Origin: JABJAG01 sp965222215
Lineage (GTDB): Bacteria > Pseudomonadota > Alphaproteobacteria > UBA6615
Direction: 5' to 3'
Length of the DNA stretch: 64,000 nucleotides
Assembly: GCA_965222215.1 (NCBI GenBank)
Contig: OZ244931.1
Location: 3,410,001 to 3,474,000, forward strand
The notes beneath the pieces are model-generated. The model was not told the DNA's origin. It saw only the letters and a list, made by a program, of their open reading frames with translations, and searched no databases. Made by a program: the position numbers and the translations under genes. Numbering within the stretch: the stretch's first letter is position 1; every line of letters starts with the position of its first letter. Below are positions 25,674-34,536 of the stretch, piece by piece.

Positions 25674-28064
25674 CTAATATTTTCCGAGCGCCTTCAGCAC
25701 CCGTTCCGGCGTCACCGGCTGGTCAAGGACCTTTGCCTCGAACGGGCTGAGGGCGTCATTGATGGCGTTGAGGATCGCACCGGGCGCGCCGGCGGTTCCG
25801 GCCTCGCCGGCCCCCTTGGCGCCAAGCTCGGACTCCTTTGTCAGGGTTTCGACATGACCGATCTCGATGTCCGGCATCTCGCCGGCCATCGGCACCAGGT
25901 AGTCCGCCATGTTGGCATTCAGGAAGTTGCCGTCCAGATCGTAGCGGCACTCTTCATAGAGGACGCCGCCGATGCCCTGCACGATCGAGCCGCGCACCTG
26001 CTCGTCGACCAGCAGCGGGTTGATGACCTTGCCGCAGTCCTCGACGCAGTAAAACTTGAGCAACTGCACCGTGCCGACTTCCGGGTCGACCTCCACGGTC
26101 ACCGCCTGGAAACTGTTGGTCATCGCCACCGGGTATTTCTTCGGGATGTAGTGGCGGGTCGCCATCATTTCCGACTGGAAGTCCTGCGGCAGTGTGTCGG
26201 GACGGAAGTAGGCGACACGGGCCACTTCTTCCAGCGGCATCCGGTCCTCGCCCGTGGCGCGATCGACCACCACGCCGTGGCGGATATCCAGTGTCGTCGC
26301 CTCGGCCTGGAGAAGGATCGCGGCGACGTCGAGCACGTTGTGGCGGAGCGCCTTCGCGGCCTGCAGCGCGGCCTCGCCGGCGATACCCGCACCGCCGGAA
26401 CCGCCCGCGCCCCAGCCGACCGGGACGTTGTCGGTGTCGCCGGAGATCACTTTCACCTTGTCCGGCGTGGTGCCGAAGGCGCTGGCCGTGACCTGCTGGA
26501 TGACGGCCTCGCTGCCCTGACCCTGTTCGGTGATGCTCGTCTGGACGATCACAGCGCCGGACGCGTCCATGCGTGCCGCCGCACCGTCCTGGGACGAGAT
26601 GCGCGCGCCCCCGAGACCGTAGGTGTGGGGGCCGGGGTTGGTCATCTCGACCAGCGTGGCAAACCCGATGCCGCGATAGATGCCCTGTTCGCGAAGTTCG
26701 GCCTGTTCCTTCCGGAATCCCTTGTAGTCGAACATGGTCAACAGCTTGTCGAGGGACGCCTCGTGGGACAGCGCCTCCATCTTCAGGCCGGTGATGAAAT
26801 CGCGCGGATAGCTGTCATCCGCCATCAGGTTGCGCCGGCGGATATCGACCGGGTCGATCCCGAGCTTGCGCGCGCCTTCTTCCATGAGGGTCTCGGTAAT
26901 CGCCACCGCGACCGGGTGACCGACGGCCCGGTACTGGCTCATCGGGGTCTTGTTCTGGAACACGACGCGCGAGCGGGCCTTGTAGTTCTGGTGGTTGTAG
27001 GGCGCGCCCACATAGTTGATGACCTGCAGCGCTTCCAGCGCGCTGGTGCGCGGATACATGGAGTAGGCGCCCACACCGGTCAGGTCGTCCATCTCGATCG
27101 CCAGCAGTTCACCGTCCTCGGCAAACGCGGCGCGCACATGGGCGCGGTGGTCGCGCGCGTGCAGGTCGGTCAGGAAGGATTCGATCCGGTCGGCGACGAA
27201 CTTCACCGGCCGCTTCATGATCTTCGAGATCGCCGCCGTCGACATCTCGTCCGGATAGGTGTGTCCCTTGACGCCATAGGCGCCGCCCACATCGCCGCAC
27301 ACGATCCGGACATTCTGGTTCGGGATATCCAGATGACGCGCGAACAGGTCCTGCATCATGTGCGGGGCCTGGTGGGAGTGATAGGCCGTCAGACGATGCT
27401 CGGAGGAATGATAGTCGGCGATGATCGCGCGCGATTCCGGACAAACGCCGGTATGCCGCCCGAAGTTCAGGGTCTGCTCGACGACCGCCGCGGCCTCGGC
27501 GAACGCCTTCTCGCTGTCGCCGATATCGTGGTTCATCTCGAACAGGAGGTTGTCGCCCAGTTCCGGATGCATGACGTAGGCGCCGTCGTCCATCACCACT
27601 TCCGGGTCGGCCAGCACCGTAAGTTCCTCGAACTCGACCTCGAGCAATTCCAGCGCATCCTCGGCTTCGGCGCGCGAGTAGGCCACGACGGCCGCAACCG
27701 GCTCACCCTGCCAGCAGGCGCGGTCGACCGCCATCGCGTGCTGCTCGGCGGACTTCATGCCCTTGAAATGGGCCAGGGTCCCGACCCAGGGGGTGCAGAC
27801 CTCGGCAATCTCCTTGCCGGTGAAGACCCGGATCACGCCGGGCATGGCGAGCGTCGCCTTGTCGTCGATCGAGACGATCCGCGCATGGGCATAGGGCGAG
27901 CGGTAGTAGACGACGTGCACCATGCGCGGCAGCGTCAGGTCGTCGACATACTTGCCCTGTCCGGCGACCAGCCGCGCGGCATTGGCGCGCGGCACGGTCT
28001 TGCCGATAAAGGTTTCCTCGCGATCGAGAACGCTTTCTTCGCCGCTGTGATCCGCAACGCTCAT
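25674..28064 (-). CDS. Xanthine dehydrogenase/CoxL-family molybdopterin-binding subunit, copy 1
   Basis: 796-residue large subunit of a molybdenum hydroxylase. The small N-terminal domain is seen in FIGKTVPRANAARLVAGQGKYVDD and SPYAHARIVSIDDKATLAMPGV, then the molybdopterin-binding domains. The catalytic glutamate is in GAKGAGEAGTAG near the C-terminus. The motif that is AYRGAGR in CoxL form II and AYxCSFR in CO dehydrogenase is QYRAVGHP here, so CO oxidation is unlikely. No FAD or iron-sulfur subunit lies nearby, so the partners must be encoded elsewhere. The product is a close relative of the protein at 28697-31087. Confidence 0.92.
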   Translation of the reverse strand: MSVADHSGEESVLDREETFIGKTVPRANAARLVAGQGKYVDDLTLPRMVHVVYYRSPYAHARIVSIDDKATLAMPGVIRVFTGKEIAEVCTPWVGTLAHFKGMKSAEQHAMAVDRACWQGEPVAAVVAYSRAEAEDALELLEVEFEELTVLADPEVVMDDGAYVMHPELGDNLLFEMNHDIGDSEKAFAEAAAVVEQTLNFGRHTGVCPESRAIIADYHSSEHRLTAYHSHQAPHMMQDLFARHLDIPNQNVRIVCGDVGGAYGVKGHTYPDEMSTAAISKIMKRPVKFVADRIESFLTDLHARDHRAHVRAAFAEDGELLAIEMDDLTGVGAYSMYPRTSALEALQVINYVGAPYNHQNYKARSRVVFQNKTPMSQYRAVGHPVAVAITETLMEEGARKLGIDPVDIRRRNLMADDSYPRDFITGLKMEALSHEASLDKLLTMFDYKGFRKEQAELREQGIYRGIGFATLVEMTNPGPHTYGLGGARISSQDGAAARMDASGAVIVQTSITEQGQGSEAVIQQVTASAFGTTPDKVKVISGDTDNVPVGWGAGGSGGAGIAGEAALQAAKALRHNVLDVAAILLQAEATTLDIRHGVVVDRATGEDRMPLEEVARVAYFRPDTLPQDFQSEMMATRHYIPKKYPVAMTNSFQAVTVEVDPEVGTVQLLKFYCVEDCGKVINPLLVDEQVRGSIVQGIGGVLYEECRYDLDGNFLNANMADYLVPMAGEMPDIEIGHVETLTKESELGAKGAGEAGTAGAPGAILNAINDALSPFEAKVLDQPVTPERVLKALGKY

Positions 28065-28210
28065 GCTGTCCACCCCGTGTTTCCTGTTGGCCCGCACAGT
28101 AGAGGTACCGGGACGGCGAATCAAAACCCGTCGACCGGCATCGCGCGCACGCTTGCGTCATGTCGCCGCGCACCGGCCGCCCGCCGGCAAAACGTGATAT
28201 AGCCGCGCCG

Positions 28211-28573
28211 ATGGACACCGGTGAAAAGCGCAATATCCGGGCCGCGCTCTGGTACGGCCTGAAAGGCAAGTGCCCGCGTTGCGGGCGCGCGGCGCTGTTC
28301 CGCGCTTACCTCAAGCAGGTGGATCACTGTCCCGAATGCCGGGAAAACTGGTCGGAAGTCCGGTCCGACGACGCCGCGCCATGGCTGACGATCCTGATCG
28401 TCGGCCATGTGATGGCGCCGGTCATGATCTCCCTGGCCAAGGCGGGTATGACGCCCGGCGAAATGGCCCTGATCCTGATTCCGCTGCTTGTCGCCCTGTG
28501 CCTGCTCGTCCTGCCGCGCGCCAAGGCGCTGTTCATGGCAGCCATCTGGGCTCTGCGCGCGCAGAGTTCGTAG
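28211..28573 (+). CDS. DUF983 membrane protein
   Basis: 120-residue protein with a zinc-ribbon-like pair of CxxC motifs (GKCPRCGRAALF and DHCPECRENW) followed by two membrane helices (WLTILIVGHVMAPVMISLAK and ALILIPLLVALCLLVLPRAK). This is the DUF983 layout, found in many alphaproteobacteria and sometimes linked to cytochrome oxidase biogenesis; function unknown. Two in-frame starts are possible (28160 and 28211). The shorter fits family length better, although neither has a clear Shine-Dalgarno sequence. It is inserted on the opposite strand between the two molybdenum hydroxylase genes. Confidence 0.85.
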   Translation: MDTGEKRNIRAALWYGLKGKCPRCGRAALFRAYLKQVDHCPECRENWSEVRSDDAAPWLTILIVGHVMAPVMISLAKAGMTPGEMALILIPLLVALCLLVLPRAKALFMAAIWALRAQSS

Positions 28574-28593
28574 AATATCCCGCAACCACGCTG

Positions 28594-28684
28594 TCATTGC
28601 GAGCCGAAGGCGGAACAATCCAGAGCGGTCAGGCACGACCGAGAATCTGGATTGCTTCGTCGGCCTACGGCCTCCTCGCAATGA
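28594..28684. repeat. Intergenic inverted-repeat element, copy 2
   Basis: Bounded by TCATTGCGAG and CTCGCAATGA, with the internal segment CTGGATTGCTTCGTCGGCCT. Same family as the elements at 2600-2677 and 38610-38692. It lies between DUF983 and the second molybdenum hydroxylase gene. Confidence 0.85.
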
Positions 28685-28696
28685 CGAGGATGGCCC

Positions 28697-31087
28697 CTAG
28701 AACTTGCCGAGCGCCTTCAGGATCCGCTCCGGCGTGATCGGCTGGTGGGCGAGCTGCGCGTTAAACGGCGACAGCGCGTCGTTGATGGCGTTCATCACCA
28801 CGGCGGGCGCGCCCGCCGTACCGGCCTCGCCCGCGCCCTTCGCGCCGAGTTCTGAATCGCCGGCCGGCGTCTCCACATGGCCGACCGTGATGTCCGGCAT
28901 TTCGCCCGCCATCGGCACCAGGTAGTCCGCCATGTTGGCGTTGACCATGTTGCCGTCGCGGTCGTAGCGGCACTCCTCCATGAGGGCGCCGCCGAGCCCC
29001 TGGATCACGCCGCCGCGCACCTGCTCGTCCACGAGCTGCGGGTTGATGACGGTGCCGCAATCCTCGACGACCCAGAAGTTCAGGATCTTCAGGAAGCCGG
29101 TCTCGGGATCGACCTCGACCTCGCAGGACTGGATGCCGTTGGTGAACGCGATGTTGTATTCGCGCGGGACGAAATGGCGTGTCGCCATGAGCTCCGGCTG
29201 GAAGCCCTTGGGGATCAGGTCCGAGCGGAAGTAGGCGACCCGTGCGAGCTCATCGAGGCCCATGCGCTCATTGTCCGTGCCGGCGTCGACAACGACCCCG
29301 TTCTGGATGTCGAGGGTCCTGGCGTCGGCCTGCAGCAGCTGTCCGGCCACTTCGCAGACATTCACGCGCAACGCCTTGGCCGCGCGCAGTACGGCTTCGC
29401 CGCCGATGCCCGCGCCGCGCGAACCCCAGGTGCCGCCGCCGGTGGGCACGTTGTCGGTATCGCCGGTGATGACCTTCACCTTGTCCGGCGTCGTGCCAAA
29501 TGCCGTCGCCGCGACCTGGCCCATGATGGCGTCGGTGCCCTGGCCCTGCTCGGTCACGGAAGTATGGACGACGATGGCGCCGCTGGAATCCAGCCGCACC
29601 TGCGCGCCGTCCTGGGACGAGATCCGCGCCCCGCCGATGCCGTACATCGCCGCGCCGGGGTTGGTGAGCTCGATCATCGCGGCGAACCCGATGCCGCGAT
29701 AGATGCCCTCGCCGCGAAGCTTCTCCTGCTCCGCGCGCATGCCCTCGTAGTCCATCGACGCCAGCAGCTTGTCGAGCGAGGCGTGGTGGGACAGGCCCTC
29801 GAACGCGATCCCGCTGGCCCCGTTCGTCGGGTAGGCATCGTCGGAGATCAGGTTCCGGCGGCGGATCTCCACCGGGTCGATCCCCAGCTCGCGCGCGCCC
29901 TTGTCGACCAGGCCTTCCGTCACGGCAAACGCAATCGGGTGGCCGACCGCGCGGTACTGGCACATCACGTTCTTGTTCTGGAACACGACCCGCGCCTTGG
30001 CCCGGTAATTCTTGTGTTTGTAGGGACCGCCGGTGAAGTTGAGGACCTGGTTGGCCTCCATCGCGCTGGTGCGCGGATACATCGAATACGGCCCAACGCC
30101 GGTCAGGTCGTCGATCTCGATGGCGGTGATCTGGCCGTCCTTGTCGAACGCCATCTTGCCGTGCACCCGGTGCTGGCGCGCGTGGATGTCCGTCAGGAAG
30201 GATTCGAGCCGGTCGGCCGCGAACTTCACCGGGCGCCGCAGCATCTTCGACAGGGCCACGGTCGCCATCTCGTCGGCATAGACATGCACCTTGATGCCGA
30301 ACGACCCGCCGACATCGCCGCACACCACGCGCACCTGGCCTTCGGGCACGCCGATATGCTTGGCGAAAATGTGCTGCATCATGTGCGGCGCCTGGTTCGC
30401 CATGTAGACGGTCAGCTTGTCGTCGGCGTCGTCATAGTCTGCCAGGATCACCCGCGGCTCGAGCGTCACGCCGGTGTGCCGGTCGAAGCGGAAGGTCTGT
30501 TCCACGATACAGTCGGCCTTGGCGAAGGCGGCGTCGACATCGCCCGCGTCGACCGCATTCTCGAACGCGATATTGTCGTCGAACTCGTCATGGATGACGG
30601 GCGTGTCCTTGTCGCCGGCCGTCTCCTCGTCGGTCACGGCGGGCAGCACCTCGTAGTCCACCTCGACCATCGCGGCGGCGTCCTCCGCCTCGGCGCGTGA
30701 ATGCGCGACCACGGCCGCCACGGCCTCGCCCTGCCAGCAGGCATGGTCGACCGCGATCGCGGGCTGCGGTGCGGACTTGAGGGTCTTGAAGTGGGTGAGC
30801 ACGCCCACCCAGGGCTCGCAGTATTCCAGCAACTCCCTGCCGGTCACCACCCGCACGACCCCCGGCATGTCTTTCGCCGCGGACGTGTCGATGGACGTGA
30901 TCTTTGCGTGGGCATGGGGCGAGCGCAGGAAGACCGCGTGCAGCATCTGCGGCAGCTTGATGTCGTCGACAAACCGGCCCTTGCCGCGCACGAGCTTGCG
31001 CACGTTGGGCCGCGGCACGACCTTGCCGATATAGCTGTTGGGCCGTCCGAGGACGCTGGAATCAGGATCTGTTGTCTGGTCGGTCAT
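28697..31087 (-). CDS. Xanthine dehydrogenase/CoxL-family molybdopterin-binding subunit, copy 2
   Basis: 796-residue paralogue of the protein at 25674-28064, with exactly the same length and matching landmarks: YIGKVVPRPNVRKLVRGKGR at the N-terminus, QYRAVGHPIAFAVTEG in the middle, and GAKGAGEAGTAGAP with the catalytic glutamate near the end. It is expected to hydroxylate an aldehyde or heterocycle with a molybdopterin cofactor, together with FAD and 2Fe-2S subunits that are not in this window. Start chosen at MTDQTTDPD, six codons into the open frame. The pair may give two substrate specificities. Confidence 0.92.
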   Translation of the reverse strand: MTDQTTDPDSSVLGRPNSYIGKVVPRPNVRKLVRGKGRFVDDIKLPQMLHAVFLRSPHAHAKITSIDTSAAKDMPGVVRVVTGRELLEYCEPWVGVLTHFKTLKSAPQPAIAVDHACWQGEAVAAVVAHSRAEAEDAAAMVEVDYEVLPAVTDEETAGDKDTPVIHDEFDDNIAFENAVDAGDVDAAFAKADCIVEQTFRFDRHTGVTLEPRVILADYDDADDKLTVYMANQAPHMMQHIFAKHIGVPEGQVRVVCGDVGGSFGIKVHVYADEMATVALSKMLRRPVKFAADRLESFLTDIHARQHRVHGKMAFDKDGQITAIEIDDLTGVGPYSMYPRTSAMEANQVLNFTGGPYKHKNYRAKARVVFQNKNVMCQYRAVGHPIAFAVTEGLVDKGARELGIDPVEIRRRNLISDDAYPTNGASGIAFEGLSHHASLDKLLASMDYEGMRAEQEKLRGEGIYRGIGFAAMIELTNPGAAMYGIGGARISSQDGAQVRLDSSGAIVVHTSVTEQGQGTDAIMGQVAATAFGTTPDKVKVITGDTDNVPTGGGTWGSRGAGIGGEAVLRAAKALRVNVCEVAGQLLQADARTLDIQNGVVVDAGTDNERMGLDELARVAYFRSDLIPKGFQPELMATRHFVPREYNIAFTNGIQSCEVEVDPETGFLKILNFWVVEDCGTVINPQLVDEQVRGGVIQGLGGALMEECRYDRDGNMVNANMADYLVPMAGEMPDITVGHVETPAGDSELGAKGAGEAGTAGAPAVVMNAINDALSPFNAQLAHQPITPERILKALGKF

Positions 31088-31143
31088 CGTGTCTCTCCCT
31101 CGCATTCACAAGGCCGCGTCTGCGCGCGGTTCGTTCAGCCTAT

Positions 31144-32346
31144 TTATTCCACATCATCGCCGCGAAGGCGATTGCGAACCGGGTGCCGGTTCGCGTCCTT
31201 GATCCCGAGTGCATCCTCGGCGATCAGGATGCGCTGGACGTTCGGCGTGCCCTCGCCCACCGCCAGCATGTTCACGTAGGCGGTGATCTTCTTGATCGGG
31301 TACTCGTCGGCCAGGGCGTAACCCGCGAAGATCTCGGCTGCCGCGCCCGCCGCGTGCTTCGCAGCATTAACGGCGGCGTACTTGGCCAGCGACGCCGCGC
31401 GGTTGGCGCGCGCGCCCCGGTCCATCGCGTTCGCCATCTTGTGCACCAGGAGCCGCGCGGCCTCGATATTCACGGCCATGTCGGCGATGAGGTGCTGGAC
31501 CATCTGGTAGGTCGCGATCGGCTGGCCGCCGACCACGCGCTGGTTGGCGTATTCGACCGCGTGATCGAGACAGGCCTGCGCCAGGCCCAGCGCCCGCGCC
31601 GAGACGGTCAGGCGGCCGTATTCGAGCGCGTTCATGGCGATGCTGAAGCCCTCGCCCTCTTCGCCGAGACGGTTCTCCACCGGCACCGTGAAGTCGTCGA
31701 GGAAGACCGCGTTCGAGCAAAACACCTGCGACAGTCCGGTCATGGCGATCGGGTCCGCGGTGAACCCGGCGAATTCCTTCGGCTGGACGATAAAGGCCGT
31801 GATGCCCCGGTGGCCCGCCGCCGGGTCGGTTTTCGCAAACAGGACGCCGGTGTCGGCGACATTGGCAAGCGTGATCCACTGCTTCGACCCGTTGAGCCGG
31901 TAGACGTCGCCATCGCGTGTGGCGGTCGTCTTCATCGACCCCGCCGCGTCCGACCCGCCGCCCGGTTCGGTCAGCGCGAACATCCCGATCTTCCGGCCGG
32001 CGATAAGGTCCGGCACGAACCGCGCGACCTGCGCGTCCGTGCCCCAGTTGAAGATCGTGAAGGGGCAGGTCATCGCCTGCATGTTCATGCAGTAGCCGAA
32101 CTCGGGCGCGAGGCGGGAGATCGTCTCCGAGATGGCCGCGACCGCGAGGAACCCCGCATCGCTGCCGCCGAGGCGTTCCGGAAACGCAGCGCCGAAGAAA
32201 CCGGCCCCCGCCATCTTCTCGACAATCGGGCGGGGAAATTCACCGCGCGCTTCGTAGCCGCCGATCTCCGGCAGTATCTCGCCCTGCGCAAACCGTTCCA
32301 CCGCCACCGCCAGCGCCCGGATGTCTTCGGGAAGTTCGAAATCCAT
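31144..32346 (-). CDS. Acyl-CoA dehydrogenase family protein
   Basis: 400-residue flavoprotein oxidising an acyl-CoA to the 2,3-enoyl-CoA. The N-terminal helical domain (PRPIVEKMAGAGFFGAAFPE), the FAD-binding middle segment (FALTEPGGGSDAAG and GSKQWITLANVADTGVLFAK) and the C-terminal helices (AEIFAGYALADEYPIKKITA, then VGEGTPNVQRILIAEDALG) are all present. The catalytic base is not the usual short-chain glutamate pattern seen by eye, so chain-length class is left open. It is divergent from the CoA-transferase pair, 77 bases apart, which suggests a shared acyl-CoA pathway. Confidence 0.92.
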   Translation of the reverse strand: MDFELPEDIRALAVAVERFAQGEILPEIGGYEARGEFPRPIVEKMAGAGFFGAAFPERLGGSDAGFLAVAAISETISRLAPEFGYCMNMQAMTCPFTIFNWGTDAQVARFVPDLIAGRKIGMFALTEPGGGSDAAGSMKTTATRDGDVYRLNGSKQWITLANVADTGVLFAKTDPAAGHRGITAFIVQPKEFAGFTADPIAMTGLSQVFCSNAVFLDDFTVPVENRLGEEGEGFSIAMNALEYGRLTVSARALGLAQACLDHAVEYANQRVVGGQPIATYQMVQHLIADMAVNIEAARLLVHKMANAMDRGARANRAASLAKYAAVNAAKHAAGAAAEIFAGYALADEYPIKKITAYVNMLAVGEGTPNVQRILIAEDALGIKDANRHPVRNRLRGDDVE

Positions 32347-32423
32347 GCTGTTCCGCGTTCCTTTATTCTCCGACGCCGACAATCTAACATCGCACCCCCA
32401 TTGAAACGACAAGGGTCGGCCCC

Positions 32424-33248
32424 GTGGACGCGCCTCTCACTTCTGTCGAAGACATCGCCGCCCGCATCCCCGACGGTGCGAAGGTGGCCCTGGCGCCGGA
32501 CTATTCCGGCTGCTCCATGGTGACGGCGCGTGCGCTCATTGCGCGCGGCGCGAAGGACCTGCACCTCGTCGGCGTGCCGTCTGTGGGATTCCAGGGCGAC
32601 ATGCTGATCGGCGCGGGCTGCGTCGCGACGCTGGAGACCGCGGCCGTGACGCTGGAGGAATACGGCCCCGCACCGCGCTTCACCGCCGCGATCAAGGCGG
32701 GCACCCTGAAGATCGTGGACGGCACCTGCCCCGCCATCCATGCCGGGCTGACGGCCGCCGAGAAGGGCATCCCCTTCATGCCGGTGCGCGGCATCGTCGG
32801 CTCCGACCTGCTCGAAGCGCGCGACGACTGGACCGTCGGCAAGGATCCGTTCGGCAGGGAGGACGGCCCCATCGTGATGGTGAAAGCCATCCGGCCCGAC
32901 GTGACGCTCATCCACGCGCCGCTGGCCGACACCCACGGCAATGTCTGGATCGGCGTGCGCCGCGAGATGATGCTGATGGCCCACGCTGCCCGCGAAACGC
33001 TGGTCACGGCGGAAGAAATCGTCGACGGCGACCTGCTGGCCGACCCGAAGATGGCGCCGGGCACGATCCCGGGCCTGTATGTCAGCGCGGTCGCCGAAGC
33101 CGCCAATGGCGCATGGCCCGTCGGCCTGTTCGGCCAGTACGGCCCGGACGACGCCCACCTGCGGGACTATCTGGAACGCGCGCGCACCGAAGAAGGCTTT
33201 GCCGGTTATCTCGACGAGTTCGTGTTCGGCGCAAAGGCCGCCGAATGA
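32424..33248 (+). CDS. CoA-transferase subunit A-like protein
   Basis: 274-residue member of the family I CoA-transferase alpha subunits (3-oxoacid or glutaconate CoA-transferase type). LSVEDIAARIPDGAKVALA-like N-terminus (here LTSVEDIAARIPDGAKVALA), the segment GFQGDMLIGAGCVATLE and VTLIHAPLADTHGNVWIGV are typical. The start is GTG at 32424. Its TGA overlaps the ATG of the beta-like subunit (ATGA at 33245-33248), so the two are translationally coupled. The acyl-CoA substrate is unknown. Confidence 0.85.
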   Translation: MDAPLTSVEDIAARIPDGAKVALAPDYSGCSMVTARALIARGAKDLHLVGVPSVGFQGDMLIGAGCVATLETAAVTLEEYGPAPRFTAAIKAGTLKIVDGTCPAIHAGLTAAEKGIPFMPVRGIVGSDLLEARDDWTVGKDPFGREDGPIVMVKAIRPDVTLIHAPLADTHGNVWIGVRREMMLMAHAARETLVTAEEIVDGDLLADPKMAPGTIPGLYVSAVAEAANGAWPVGLFGQYGPDDAHLRDYLERARTEEGFAGYLDEFVFGAKAAE

Positions 33249-33985
33249 GCGCCGCGTTCGCTCCCGAAGAGCTTCTCATTGCCACCGTCGCGGACATGCT
33301 CGACGGGCTCGGCCATGTCGCCGTGGGGGCGCAGTCGCCCATCCCCGGCTCGGCGGCGCTGCTCGCCCGAGCCCGTTCGAACGGCGGCCTGCGGGTCTCC
33401 ATGCTCGGCAGCGAGGCCCACAGCCCCTTCACCGACGGCGGGCGCGAACTGTTCGACTGCGCCGCCCAGGGCCGCATCGACGCCTTCTTTCTCGGCGGCG
33501 GCCAGATCGACGGGCAGGCCAACATCAATCTGGTCGGGATCGGCGACTACCCGGACACAAAGGTGCGATTTCCGGGCTCGTTCGGCTCGGCCTATCTGTA
33601 CTTTCTCGTGCCGCGCGTGATCCTGTTCCGCGAGGAACACACCGCGCGCGTGCTCGTGCCGAAAGTGGACTTCGTGAGCGCGCCGGGTGTCAGCGACGAC
33701 AACGTCCACCGCACGGGCGGTCCGCACGCACTTGTCACCGGCCGCTGCGTGTTCGACTTCGACAAGGACGCGAAACGCTTTGCACTGCGCAGCGTGCACC
33801 CCGGCCACACGGCAGAGGAAGTTCGCGAACACACAGGCTTCGAGTACGACGAACCGGACGACGTCGGGGAAACACCTTCGCCGGACGCCGCAACCCTCGA
33901 ACTGTTGCGAGGCCCCGTCGCCGGGCAGGTCGGCGAGCGCTACCCGACATTCGCGGCGCGGGTGTTCGGAAAGGCCGCCGCCTAG
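33245..33985 (+). CDS. CoA-transferase subunit B-like protein
   Basis: 246-residue partner of the preceding gene. It carries FLGGGQIDGQANINLVGIGD, which resembles the beta-subunit core, but the catalytic glutamate context (normally SENG in beta subunits) is replaced by LGSEAHSPFTDGG near residue 55. It could therefore be a ketosteroid-degradation IpdAB-like CoA-ring hydrolase rather than a true transferase. The stop codon shares the palindrome CTAG with the converging DUF1036 gene. Confidence 0.83.
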   Translation: MSAAFAPEELLIATVADMLDGLGHVAVGAQSPIPGSAALLARARSNGGLRVSMLGSEAHSPFTDGGRELFDCAAQGRIDAFFLGGGQIDGQANINLVGIGDYPDTKVRFPGSFGSAYLYFLVPRVILFREEHTARVLVPKVDFVSAPGVSDDNVHRTGGPHALVTGRCVFDFDKDAKRFALRSVHPGHTAEEVREHTGFEYDEPDDVGETPSPDAATLELLRGPVAGQVGERYPTFAARVFGKAAA

Positions 33986-34515
33986 GGCGTCAGGTCGAGG
34001 GTCCGGCCCTTCCTGTGCCAGCCGCCTGCTATCAGGTCGACCTCGACATATCCGCGCTTATCGCAGTCGCCGGTGTGATCGCCCGTGATGTCGAAGTCAT
34101 CGTCGGGTGTGCAAAGCATCGCGTCGGTGCCGCCCCATCCGCGGCCGCTCTCGTTCTCCGCATGGATCAGCGGAATGAGCGGCACGTGCAAGGCGGCGTC
34201 CTTCAGCGGCCACTCCCAGAAAGGATGGCATTCGCCCGGTAAAAGCACGCGCCAGCCCCGCGCGCGATACCGGCGTTCCCTGACCTCGCCCACCTCGTTG
34301 GCGATCGCGACGCGGACGCGTTCGTCGGTGCGATTGCAAAGGGTGAGGGAAACGGACTTGCCGGCTTCCTCAATCTCGATGAGTTCATCGCACATTTCGG
34401 TCAGGCCGAAGCCGCAGCCGATCTCAAGACCCTCGATATAGTCTTCATCGACTTTCTGGGCGTGCGCGGGGGCGATCAGGAAAACCAGAGGCAGGCACAA
34501 CAGGAAAAATCGCAT
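33982..34515 (-). CDS. Exported DUF1036-family protein, copy 1
   Basis: 177-residue secreted protein with signal peptide MRFFLLCLPLVFLIAPAHA. The domain begins LTLCNRTDERVRVAIA and includes YRARGWRVLLPGECHPFW, then a Cys-rich C-terminal part LCTPDDDFDITGDHTGDCDK. This matches the DUF1036 pattern (CNRT...GWW..PGEC). Paired cysteines suggest disulfides in the periplasm. It is followed upstream by a paralogue on the same strand, 21 bases away. Function unknown. Its stop overlaps the stop of the CoA-transferase B gene. Confidence 0.8.
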   Translation of the reverse strand: MRFFLLCLPLVFLIAPAHAQKVDEDYIEGLEIGCGFGLTEMCDELIEIEEAGKSVSLTLCNRTDERVRVAIANEVGEVRERRYRARGWRVLLPGECHPFWEWPLKDAALHVPLIPLIHAENESGRGWGGTDAMLCTPDDDFDITGDHTGDCDKRGYVEVDLIAGGWHRKGRTLDLTP

Positions 34516-34536
34516 CCTTCGAAGAACCTTTCGGGC

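Noticed and set aside
25581..28202. An 870-codon open frame antisense to the first molybdenum hydroxylase
   Set aside because: Same compositional artefact; the opposite strand encodes a complete, motif-bearing enzyme and the antisense product has no recognisable domain.
25674..31087. Calling the two molybdenum hydroxylases carbon monoxide dehydrogenases
   Set aside because: The CO-dehydrogenase active-site loop AYxCSFR is absent; both have QYRAVGHP, and no coxM/coxS partners are present.
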